Below are positions 1 to 5,055 of a DNA stretch of 5,055 nucleotides, piece after piece (the first letter of the stretch is position 1; each line of letters opens with the position of its first letter). The stretch comes from Rickettsia typhi (GTDB taxonomy: Bacteria; Pseudomonadota; Gammaproteobacteria; Burkholderiales; Burkholderiaceae_C). A program made the position numbers and the translations under genes. The stretch is taken from NCBI GenBank assembly GCA_943325485.2, contig CALPPP020000119.1, positions 1 through 5,055 on the forward strand, written 5' to 3'. Under the pieces are notes generated by a model that saw only the letters and a list, made by a program, of their open reading frames with translations, did not search any database and was not told where the DNA came from.

Positions 1-58
1 AGATCTCACGGTGCTCGATGGTGCGCTGCAAGGCTTCGCTGGGTGTGATGCTGGTCAT
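1..58 (-). CDS. trpD: Anthranilate phosphoribosyltransferase, N-terminal fragment (cut by window edge)
   Basis: TrpD transfers the phosphoribosyl group of PRPP to anthranilate, the second committed step of tryptophan synthesis, in the cytoplasm. Only the first 19 codons are present ([19 protein letters not shown]); the rest lies beyond the left edge. The motif [14 protein letters not shown] is the usual start of burkholderial TrpD, and the position directly after trpG agrees. The ATG overlaps the trpG stop codon as ATGA (58-55). No Shine-Dalgarno sequence is visible in the preceding bases of trpG, so translation probably depends on ribosomes finishing trpG. Catalytic residues are outside the window, so the call rests on the N-terminal match and on operon context. 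Confidence 0.88.
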   Translation of the reverse strand, partial: MTSITPSEALQRTIEHREI

Positions 59-630
59 GGCTGCTGCATTTTCAAAAAGTTGTTCAACAAAGCGTGGCCG
101 TGTTCGGTGAGTATGGACTCAGGGTGAAACTGCACGCCCTCGATGGCCAAGCTTCGGTGCCGCACACCCATGATCTCCCCGTCATCCGTCCAAGCTGTGA
201 CCTCCAGTTCAGCAGGGCAACTGCTGCGCTCAATGGAGAGCGAGTGGTAGCGGTTGACGGTGTAGTCTTTGGGCAAATCGGCAAACACGCCTTGCTGGGT
301 GGTGTGGATGACGCTGGTCTTGCCGTGCATGAGTTGCTGGGCACGGATGATGCGCCCACCAAAAGCAGCGCCAATGCTTTGATGGCCCAAGCACACCCCC
401 AAAATCGGCAGCTTCCCCGCAAAGTGCTGAATAGCCGCCACTGAAATACCCGCCTCGGCAGGTGAGCAAGGGCCAGGCGACACCACCAAGTGGCTGGGCT
501 TCAAACCCTCGATATCGGCCAAGCTGATTTCGTCGTTGCGGTGCACCAGCACCTCGGCGCCGAGTTCGCCAAAGTACTGCACCAAGTTGTAGGTGAAGCT
601 GTCGTAGTTATCAATCATCAGGAGTTTCAT
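55..630 (-). CDS. trpG: Anthranilate synthase component II (glutamine amidotransferase)
   Basis: TrpG hydrolyses glutamine and passes ammonia to TrpE, which makes anthranilate from chorismate. The 191-residue protein has the normal length of a free-standing class I glutamine amidotransferase domain. Visible motifs are the N-terminal [14 protein letters not shown] (6-19), SPGP (51-54), the nucleophile Cys80 in [14 protein letters not shown] (101-104), and the His169/Glu171 pair of the catalytic triad in FHPES. The frame stays open 23 codons upstream, but the ATG at 630 is chosen because the family begins with [12 protein letters not shown] and because AAGGAGG lies 6 bases before it. The start overlaps the trpE stop as ATGA (630-627), so the two subunits are probably made in coupled amounts. 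It could also serve a p-aminobenzoate synthase (as PabA), but the trp context makes TrpG the main role. Confidence 0.97.
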   Translation of the reverse strand: MKLLMIDNYDSFTYNLVQYFGELGAEVLVHRNDEISLADIEGLKPSHLVVSPGPCSPAEAGISVAAIQHFAGKLPILGVCLGHQSIGAAFGGRIIRAQQLMHGKTSVIHTTQQGVFADLPKDYTVNRYHSLSIERSSCPAELEVTAWTDDGEIMGVRHRSLAIEGVQFHPESILTEHGHALLNNFLKMQQP

Positions 631-2123
631 TCCAAACCTCCTTCGACCAGCTCGCTGGCACGCAGTAAAGCACGAGCCTTGTGCTCGGTTTCCAGCCACT
701 CCATTTCAGGAACAGAGTCCGCGACCACGCCAGCAGCCGCTTGCACATACAGGGTGTTGTCTTTGACGATGCCAGTACGTATGGCAATGGCCACGTCCAT
801 GTCGCCGGCAAAGCTCAGGTAGCCACAAGCGCCGCCGTAAATACCTCGTTTGACAGGTTCGAGTTGGTCGATCAGCTCCATGGCGTGTACCTTGGGTGCG
901 CCCGTCAGGGTGCCAGCGGGAAAGGTTGCTCGCAGCACATCCATGCTGCTCATGCCATCCTTCAACATGCCCTCGACATTGCTGACGATGTGCATCACAT
1001 GGCTGTAGCGCTCCACCGCAAACGCCTCGGTCACTTTCACCGTGCCGGTTTTGGCAATGCGGCCAATGTCGTTACGCGCCAAGTCGATCAGCATCACGTG
1101 TTCGGCACGTTCTTTGGGGTCGTTGATCAACTCTTGCTCGGTGGCCAAGTCAGCTTCGGGGGTGGCCGCCCTTGGGCGTGTGCCTGCCAAGGGACGGATG
1201 GTGACCTTGTTGCCCTCGGGCGTGGTTTCTTGCCGCACCAAAATTTCAGGCGAAGCCCCCACCACATGGAAGTCGCCCAAGTGGTAGTAATACATATAAG
1301 GGCTGGGGTTCAATGAGCGCAGGGCGCGGTACAGCGACAAGGGGCTTTGGGTGAAGCGTTTTTGAATGCGCTGACCCACCTGCACTTGCATGAAGTCCCC
1401 CGCCTCGATCAAACCCTTGGCACGTTCCACGGCCTTCAAATAATCCGCCTTGGCAAATTCACGCTCAGCGGGGTGGCTGGCAGAAGCCTTGAGTTCAGGC
1501 GCTTGCACCGAATGCTTGAGCATGTCTTTGAGTTGCTGCAAACGTTGTTGGCCGTGTTCATACGCATGGTCTTGGGCGGGGTCGACATACACCAGCAAGC
1601 TGAGCTTGCCTGAGAGGTTGTCAATCACTGCCAATTCTTCGGTTTGCAGCAACAAGATATCGGGGCAACCCAAGGTGTCGGGCGGGCAGCTGTGCACCAA
1701 TTTCTTTTCAATATGACGCACCGTATCGTAGCCAAAATAACCTGCCAAGCCGCCACAAAAACGCGGCATACCAGGACGCAAGGCCACGTTGAAACGCGCT
1801 TGGTAGCTGGCAATGAAGTCCAGCGGATTGCCGTGGTCGGTTTCCACCACCACGCCATCGGTCACCACCTCGGTATGTGCGTTCTCGCCAAAGCCATTGG
1901 CACGCAAGAAAGTACGGGCGGGCAGACCAATAAAGCTGTAGCGACCAAAACGCTCGCCGCCCACCACCGACTCCAGCAAAAAGCTGTGCTTGCCGCCGTC
2001 TTGGTGAAAAGCCAGCTTCAAATAAAGCGACAGCGGGGTTTCAAGGTCGGCAAAGGCTTCAAGCATCAAGGGAATGCGGTTAAAGCCTTGTTTTGAAAGT
2101 TGATTGAATTCGGTTTCTGTCAT
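627..2123 (-). CDS. trpE: Anthranilate synthase component I
   Basis: TrpE converts chorismate and ammonia to anthranilate and pyruvate, the first committed step of tryptophan synthesis, with TrpG as partner. The 498-residue protein has normal length. The N-terminal regulatory region carries LLES (49-52), and NPSPYM (272-277) follows; both belong to the tryptophan feedback site in the family, so end-product inhibition is expected. The chorismate-binding domain shows PLAGTRPR (311-318), [11 protein letters not shown] (342-352), [11 protein letters not shown] (401-411) and GIYGGACGY (427-435). The frame is open a further 54 codons upstream to a TTG at 2285, but that stretch is Pro/Gly/Leu-rich and unlike the family. 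The ATG at 2123 gives the typical start [19 protein letters not shown] and has GGAGG 10 bases ahead. Only one Trp (residue 476) occurs. PabB is an alternative name for the fold, but length and operon favour TrpE. Confidence 0.97.
   Translation of the reverse strand: MTETEFNQLSKQGFNRIPLMLEAFADLETPLSLYLKLAFHQDGGKHSFLLESVVGGERFGRYSFIGLPARTFLRANGFGENAHTEVVTDGVVVETDHGNPLDFIASYQARFNVALRPGMPRFCGGLAGYFGYDTVRHIEKKLVHSCPPDTLGCPDILLLQTEELAVIDNLSGKLSLLVYVDPAQDHAYEHGQQRLQQLKDMLKHSVQAPELKASASHPAEREFAKADYLKAVERAKGLIEAGDFMQVQVGQRIQKRFTQSPLSLYRALRSLNPSPYMYYYHLGDFHVVGASPEILVRQETTPEGNKVTIRPLAGTRPRAATPEADLATEQELINDPKERAEHVMLIDLARNDIGRIAKTGTVKVTEAFAVERYSHVMHIVSNVEGMLKDGMSSMDVLRATFPAGTLTGAPKVHAMELIDQLEPVKRGIYGGACGYLSFAGDMDVAIAIRTGIVKDNTLYVQAAAGVVADSVPEMEWLETEHKARALLRASELVEGGLE
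637..643 (-). promoter_or_regulatory. Strong ribosome-binding site of trpG inside the end of trpE
   Basis: The minus strand reads AAGGAGG here, a full match to the Shine-Dalgarno consensus, with 6 bases between it and the trpG ATG at 630. It lies within the last codons of trpE, where it encodes part of Glu-Gly-Gly-Leu. It decides the trpG start and means trpG can recruit ribosomes itself as well as by coupling to trpE. Confidence 0.9.
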
Positions 2124-2146
2124 GACACCAGAGCCTCCACAGCTCG

Positions 2147-2164
2147 GCCCTTCAAGGGCTTTTT
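2147..2164 (+). terminator. Terminator-like hairpin on the strand opposite trpE
   Basis: The plus strand reads GCCCT-TCA-AGGGC followed at once by five T residues and then CATTT. This is the form of a small intrinsic terminator (5-bp GC-rich stem, 3-base loop) acting on rightward transcripts. No rightward gene lies before it, so its only obvious use would be to stop antisense RNA running across trpE. In the trpE direction the same bases form a hairpin preceded, not followed, by the A/T run, so it is not a terminator for trpE. The stem is short and may be fortuitous. Confidence 0.3.
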
Positions 2165-2218
2165 CATTTGGATCAGGGGCGCCAAGAAAGGGCCCAAAAG
2201 AAGGAGGCAGTAAAGGGT

Positions 2219-2314
2219 TTAAGCCAACACCAACACCGCCGAGCAGGGCTGGCGACGCCAAGGCCAAGCTCCCCGGTCGTTGCAACCTGTGAGGGTGTTG
2301 AGATGGATAAACAT
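2219..2314 (-). CDS. Candidate Trp-codon leader peptide upstream of trpE
   Basis: An ATG at 2314 opens a 31-codon frame ending in TAA at 2221-2219. It begins MFIHLNTLTG and contains Trp17-Pro18-Trp19 in GAWPWRRQ. Two nearly adjacent Trp codons in a short frame ahead of trpE resemble a trpL leader peptide, where ribosome stalling at scarce Trp-tRNA would alter folding of the RNA downstream. The stop lies 10 bases before the GCCTCC segment that can pair with the trpE ribosome-binding site, a plausible geometry for such control. Against it, no Shine-Dalgarno sequence precedes the ATG, no sense-strand terminator follows, and a weak promoter candidate at 2331-2304 would start transcription downstream of this ATG. 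It could easily be a chance frame in GC-rich spacer. Confidence 0.27.
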   Translation of the reverse strand: MFIHLNTLTGCNDRGAWPWRRQPCSAVLVLA

Positions 2315-2347
2315 GTCAGAAAGTGTAACAAATGCGCCCAGCGGCGC

Positions 2348-3046
2348 TTAAAGCCGCAGTTCGGTAAAGCTGTCAATGAAGCCGTCGCAGTCCACGCCAC
2401 GAATGGGCTCGCCATGGTTGTAACCATAAGTCACCAACACCACCGGACAAGCCGCGGCCCGCGCGGCTTGGGCGTCGTTTTGCGAGTCGCCCAGCATCAA
2501 GGTGTTTAAAGGCGCGGTACCCAAAGCTTTGCAGGTTTCCAACAGCGGCATGGGGTCTGGCTTTTTGCGCGGGAAAGCGTCGCCGCCGTAAACATGACCA
2601 AAAAACCCATCAAGACCTTTGCGCGCCAGCAAATCTTTGGCAAAGGCAGTGGGTTTGTTGGTCAAGCAAGCCATGGGCAGGCCTTTTGCGTGAAAAGCCT
2701 GCAAGCCTTGCAAAACCCCCGCGTAAACCTCGGCATATTGACCGTTGACATGGCCATAGTGGTGTTGGTAGCGCAAAAAGGCGGCCTCGTACATCGTGTC
2801 CACGGTGGTGTTGTCACACACCAAGCCACTGGCTTGCACCTCGGGTAACCTTAACTGGTGCTGCAGCACTGTACGCACCAAATGTTCGGAGCCTTTGCCC
2901 ACAGCGATGTTGACCACGCTTTTGTCAACCTTGGGCAAGTCGATATCTGCCAAGGCCAAATTGAGCGCCGCCTCGAAGTCGGCCATGGTGTCGACCATGG
3001 TGCCGTCCAGGTCGATCATCAGGGCTTGCAAAGTAGGGATATTCAT
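2348..3046 (-). CDS. gph: Phosphoglycolate phosphatase (HAD family)
   Basis: Gph dephosphorylates 2-phosphoglycolate, a toxic product of DNA 3'-end repair and, in autotrophs, of Rubisco oxygenation. It is a soluble Mg-dependent HAD phosphatase. The 232-residue protein has normal length and all four HAD motifs: DLDGTMVDT with nucleophile Asp12 and acid/base Asp14; Thr129 in CLTNKP; Lys162 in RKKPDP; and GDSQND with Asp187 and Asp191. Residues 20-90 form the helical cap. The start at 3046 puts the first motif at the usual distance from the N terminus. No Shine-Dalgarno sequence precedes it; the 20-base gap after the preceding gene is AT-rich (AATTTTTATATCT before ATG). Related HAD phosphatases act on other sugar phosphates, but the position between rpe and trpE matches burkholderial gph. 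Confidence 0.93.
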   Translation of the reverse strand: MNIPTLQALMIDLDGTMVDTMADFEAALNLALADIDLPKVDKSVVNIAVGKGSEHLVRTVLQHQLRLPEVQASGLVCDNTTVDTMYEAAFLRYQHHYGHVNGQYAEVYAGVLQGLQAFHAKGLPMACLTNKPTAFAKDLLARKGLDGFFGHVYGGDAFPRKKPDPMPLLETCKALGTAPLNTLMLGDSQNDAQAARAAACPVVLVTYGYNHGEPIRGVDCDGFIDSFTELRL

Positions 3047-3066
3047 AGATATAAAAATTGGTTAAC

Positions 3067-3564
3067 TCAACGTACCCAGCGCACGTAGAGTGGAAGCTTT
3101 TTGGTGAAGTTGGCGATTAAACCAGATTCGGTATTGATCACCACGGAGCCCTCAGGGCTGCCCATGTCTGTGGCTGTCCAGACCCAGCCCATAGGGCCAG
3201 AGCCAAACCAGTGGTTGTTCAAAGCGGGTTTGCTGCAGCTTTTTTCAATCAAGCCATCCAACTCGGCTTGGGTAGGCAAACGCCAGGGCTTTGCGCTGGC
3301 AACGGTTTTACTGGCGGTTAGCCAGTCTTGCGGCGTTACATTGCCCGAGCAGACATTGCCGTCCCACTTGAGGCCATGCATACAGCGCTGCCAAACCAAA
3401 CCGGTTTGCGTGTCTTTGACTTCCGCGCCATTGCTGCCATCCACCGCTTGGTAGCGGTCATCGGGGCGGGTCAAGGGGCTATCGGCAAAACAGGCGGCTT
3501 GGGCAAGGTTGGAGACAAGCGCCAAAGAAGCGGCAAACGCCAAGCAACTGAATCGAAGAGACAT
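3067..3564 (-). CDS. Exported DUF1566 (Lcl C-terminal-like) domain protein
   Basis: This 165-residue protein has a signal peptide: Arg4, a hydrophobic stretch CLAFAASLALVSNLAQA, and a likely signal peptidase I site after AQA (23). The sequence QAAC around Cys25 does not fit a lipobox. The mature part fits the DUF1566 pattern, with D-x-x-T-G-L-V-W-Q-R-C (51-61), PWRLPTQAEL (93-102), WVWTAT (127-132) and C-terminal VRWVR. Four Cys remain after cleavage (25, 61, 72, 110), suggesting disulphides in the periplasm or outside. Eight Trp occur in 165 residues. The function of the family is unknown to me; such domains occur in secreted or surface proteins. The frame is open 118 codons upstream, over rpe, but that part is an Arg/Pro-rich shadow. 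The ATG at 3564 begins the signal peptide and lies 20 bases after the rpe stop; only a weak GAAAG precedes it. Confidence 0.8.
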   Translation of the reverse strand: MSLRFSCLAFAASLALVSNLAQAACFADSPLTRPDDRYQAVDGSNGAEVKDTQTGLVWQRCMHGLKWDGNVCSGNVTPQDWLTASKTVASAKPWRLPTQAELDGLIEKSCSKPALNNHWFGSGPMGWVWTATDMGSPEGSVVINTESGLIANFTKKLPLYVRWVR

Positions 3565-3584
3565 GAGAACTTTCAAAAGAAAAA

Positions 3585-4265
3585 TTAAGCCAAAGCCACG
3601 CGCATCTGGTCGATGACGGATTTGTAGTCGGACTTGCCAAAAATCGCGCTGCCCGCCACAAAGGTGTCTGCGCCGGCGTTGGCCACTTGGCGGATGTTGT
3701 CGGGCTTGATGCCGCCATCGACTTCCAAGCGGATATCTCGACCACTGGCCTCGATGCGTTTGCGGGCGTGCTCTACCTTGCGCAGTGCTGAATCGATGAA
3801 GCTTTGGCCACCAAAACCTGGGTTGACGCTCATGATGAGGATGAGGTCGATGTCGTCGATCAACCAGTCCAGCACATCCAAAGGTTCGGCGGGGTTGAAC
3901 ACCACACCCGCTTGGCAACCCGCGGCCTTGATGGCTTGCACGCTGCGGTGGGCATGGGCACTGGCGTCGGGGTGGAAGCTGATGAGATCGGCACCGGCTT
4001 GGGCAAACAGCGAGGCCAAAGCATCTACCGGCTGCACCATCAGGTGGACATCGATGGGCACGGCCACACCGGCGGCGGTTTTGGCATGGGGCTTCAAGGC
4101 CTGACAGACCATGGGGCCAAAGGTGAGGTTGGGTACATAGTGGTTGTCCATCACATCAAAGTGAATCCAGTCTGCGCCGGCGGCGATGACGTTTTTCACC
4201 TCGTCGCCCAAGCGGGCAAAGTCGGCGGACAAGATGGAGGGGGCGATGCGGTAAGTGGTGTTCAT
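3585..4265 (-). CDS. rpe: Ribulose-phosphate 3-epimerase
   Basis: Rpe interconverts ribulose 5-phosphate and xylulose 5-phosphate in the non-oxidative pentose phosphate pathway (or the Calvin cycle, where it is called CbbE). The 226-residue TIM barrel has normal length. Visible motifs are [13 protein letters not shown] (8-20), [13 protein letters not shown] with metal ligand His35 and catalytic Asp37, IDVHLMV with His74, [10 protein letters not shown] (145-154), and [11 protein letters not shown] with catalytic Asp183. The frame is open 70 codons further upstream, but that part overlaps apaG and is unlike the family. The ATG at 4265 gives the expected N terminus. It is the first gene of the leftward set and diverges from apaG across 60 bases. 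No convincing ribosome-binding site is seen; a CATAAT box ends 7 bases before the ATG. Confidence 0.96.
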   Translation of the reverse strand: MNTTYRIAPSILSADFARLGDEVKNVIAAGADWIHFDVMDNHYVPNLTFGPMVCQALKPHAKTAAGVAVPIDVHLMVQPVDALASLFAQAGADLISFHPDASAHAHRSVQAIKAAGCQAGVVFNPAEPLDVLDWLIDDIDLILIMSVNPGFGGQSFIDSALRKVEHARKRIEASGRDIRLEVDGGIKPDNIRQVANAGADTFVAGSAIFGKSDYKSVIDQMRVALA

Positions 4266-4272
4266 AGGCTCA

Positions 4273-4278
4273 ATTATG
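4273..4278 (-). promoter_or_regulatory. Possible -10 box of rpe, giving a near-leaderless transcript
   Basis: The minus strand reads CATAAT, five of six matches to TATAAT, separated from the rpe ATG by only TGAGCCT. If used, transcription would start at or next to the start codon, which would agree with the lack of a clear Shine-Dalgarno sequence. No good -35 box lies 16-18 bases upstream; the nearest, TTCAGC, is 19 bases away and weak. A single hexamer match in a 60-base gap is modest evidence. Confidence 0.3.
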
Positions 4279-4325
4279 GTGTCAGAATGCCGCTCCAGCT
4301 GAAATTTTCCCAATACCCGTTGCTT

Positions 4326-4715
4326 ATGCCCATCTACCAACTCCGCGTCGAAGTCACGCCGCACTACCTGCCCGAGCAGTCCTCCCCTGAGGATGGGGTG
4401 TACGCCTTCGCCTACGCAGTCCTGATTCGCAATACCGGTGACATAGGCGCACAAGTGATTTCTCGCACCTGGCACATTAACGATGCCGAGGGCTTACATG
4501 AGAAGGTCAAGGGCTTGGGTGTGGTGGGTTACCAACCCCTGCTGCAGCCCGGCGAGGTGTTTGAGTACAGCAGCGGTGCCCGTCTGCGCACCCCCACCGG
4601 CACCATGCACGGCAGCTATTTTTGCGTGGCCGAAGATGGTGAAAAATTCGATGTGGACATTCCCATGTTTGTATTGGATGCCTTGAGCGACAGCGGCAAG
4701 CGGCAAATGCATTAG
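4326..4715 (+). CDS. apaG: ApaG family protein (Co2+/Mg2+ homeostasis-associated)
   Basis: ApaG proteins are small cytoplasmic single-domain beta-sandwich proteins; the Salmonella homologue CorD has been linked to cobalt resistance and magnesium efflux, and the biochemical role is unsettled. The 129-residue protein has normal length. It shows the family pattern from the N-terminal V-x-V-T-P-x-Y-L-x-x-Q-S (8-19) through Y-x-V-x-I-x-N (about 30-36) and RTWHINDA (47-54) to the signature [20 protein letters not shown] (63-82), then GTMHGSY (92-98) and F-D-V-D-I-P (108-113). The start at 4326 fits the family; the frame also runs far upstream across rpe, which is a shadow. No Shine-Dalgarno sequence is visible. 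It diverges from rpe, and its TAG stop is followed directly by the thiL ATG. Confidence 0.94.
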   Translation: MPIYQLRVEVTPHYLPEQSSPEDGVYAFAYAVLIRNTGDIGAQVISRTWHINDAEGLHEKVKGLGVVGYQPLLQPGEVFEYSSGARLRTPTGTMHGSYFCVAEDGEKFDVDIPMFVLDALSDSGKRQMH

Positions 4716-5055
4716 ATGGGCGAGTTCGACCTCATCGCCCGCTATTTCACCCGTCCCAGCCGCCACGCGGTGCAAGGCGTGGGCGACGACTGCGCTTTGT
4801 TGCAGCTCCAAGCCGGGATGCAACTGGCTGTGTCCTCAGACATGCTGGTGGAGGGTCGGCATTTTTTGTCCACCGCCCCTGCCGCCGGTTTGGGCCATAA
4901 AGCGCTGGCGGTCAATTTGAGCGACTTGGCTGCTTGTGGCGCCAAGCCCGTGGCCTTCACATTGGCCTTGGCTTTGCCCTTCATTGACGAAAACTGGTTA
5001 GCGGGGTTTTCCAAAGGTTTGTGGGATTTGGCCGATGTACATGGCTGCGAGTTGA
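4716..5055 (+). CDS. thiL: Thiamine-monophosphate kinase, N-terminal part (cut by window edge)
   Basis: ThiL phosphorylates thiamine monophosphate with ATP to give the cofactor thiamine diphosphate, the last step of thiamine cofactor synthesis, in the cytoplasm. The first 113 codons are present, beginning MGEFDLIARYFTRP, as in proteobacterial ThiL. Conserved nucleotide- and metal-binding features are GVGDDCA with Asp24/Asp25, Asp42 and His49 in SSDMLVEGRHF, and LGHKALAVNLSDLAACGAKP (59-78) with Asp70. The frame has no stop up to the right edge, so about two thirds of the usual ~320-residue protein is missing. The ATG directly follows the apaG TAG with no spacer, and only a poor purine stretch lies upstream, so translation is probably coupled to apaG. 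The call is firm despite truncation. Confidence 0.94.
   Translation, partial: MGEFDLIARYFTRPSRHAVQGVGDDCALLQLQAGMQLAVSSDMLVEGRHFLSTAPAAGLGHKALAVNLSDLAACGAKPVAFTLALALPFIDENWLAGFSKGLWDLADVHGCEL

Larger units (their letters stand above)
2124..2347 (-). promoter_or_regulatory. Leader region ahead of trpE, possible fold hiding the trpE ribosome-binding site
   Basis: This 224-base gap between gph and trpE is the only sizeable space in the leftward gene set. The trpE Shine-Dalgarno GGAGGC (2138-2133) is fully complementary to GCCTCC at 2208-2203. Inside that pair, GGCCCTT (2194-2188) is complementary to AAGGGCC (2152-2146). Together these could make a two-helix structure that masks the ribosome-binding site. 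AAGGGC also takes part in a competing local hairpin, GCCCT/AGGGC (2159-2155 with 2151-2147), so two exclusive folds are possible. A short frame with Trp codons lies upstream. No GC stem followed by a T run is seen in the sense direction, so classical terminator attenuation is not supported. A weak promoter candidate is TTGTTA (2331-2326) with TATCCA (2309-2304), 16 bases apart. Regulation here is inference from base complementarity. Confidence 0.4.

Noticed and set aside
681..1316. 211-codon plus-strand frame inside trpE
   Set aside because: It lies antisense to a conserved trpE region in GC-rich DNA, with no recognisable domain; typical shadow frame.
2224..2238. Tandem CCAACA repeat as a possible regulatory iteron
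   Set aside because: Only two copies of six bases; better noted as the source of the Trp codon pair in the leader frames.
2124..2285. 54-codon N-terminal extension of trpE starting at a TTG
   Set aside because: The added residues are Pro/Gly/Leu-rich and unlike TrpE; the ATG at 2123 gives the family N terminus and has GGAGG upstream.
2341..2357. Inverted repeat GCGGC/GCCGC over the gph stop codon as a terminator
   Set aside because: Only a 5-bp stem with no T run after it in the gph direction; at most a weak hairpin.
2983..3002. Repeated CCATGGTG, 12 bases apart, with partial palindromic symmetry
   Set aside because: It lies in the gph codons for Thr-Met-Val-Asp-Thr-Met of the HAD motif I; protein sequence constraint explains it.
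3565..3918. 118-codon upstream extension of the DUF1566 gene, overlapping rpe
   Set aside because: It is an Arg/Pro/His-rich out-of-frame reading of rpe; the signal peptide beginning at 3564 marks the true start.
3804..4325. Long plus-strand extension of apaG across rpe
   Set aside because: It is antisense to rpe, rich in Gly/His/Val with no family match, and ApaG is normally about 125-130 residues, as given by the start at 4326.

Overview
The window is a housekeeping metabolic region, almost certainly from a betaproteobacterium of the order Burkholderiales. The family Comamonadaceae is my best guess. That inference rests on the gene order apaG / rpe - gph - trpE - trpG - trpD, which I know from Burkholderia, Ralstonia and Bordetella-type genomes, on the protein sequences, and on moderately GC-rich codon use. 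Species cannot be read from the window.

Leftward (minus strand), from the divergent point near 4266-4325, lie rpe (ribulose-phosphate 3-epimerase), a small exported DUF1566-type protein, gph (phosphoglycolate phosphatase), a 224-base leader, trpE, trpG, and the first 19 codons of trpD cut by the window's left edge. The rpe-DUF1566 and DUF1566-gph gaps are both 20 bases. trpE-trpG and trpG-trpD each overlap by ATGA. The only sizeable gap in this arm is 2124-2347, before trpE.

Rightward (plus strand) lie apaG and the first 113 codons of thiL (thiamine-monophosphate kinase), which runs off the right edge. The apaG stop codon TAG is followed directly by the thiL ATG.

Functionally, TrpE and TrpG form anthranilate synthase, and TrpD adds phosphoribose from PRPP. 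Rpe belongs to the pentose phosphate pathway that supplies PRPP, and Gph removes 2-phosphoglycolate. ApaG and ThiL are unrelated to tryptophan.

Most of this is ordinary core metabolism, and I see no mobile element, CRISPR array, tRNA, rRNA or defence system. Three things merit a second look: the trpE leader, which holds a small reading frame with Trp codons and can fold so as to hide the trpE ribosome-binding site; the exported, Trp-rich DUF1566 protein sitting between rpe and gph; and a terminator-like hairpin facing the opposite way just ahead of trpE.
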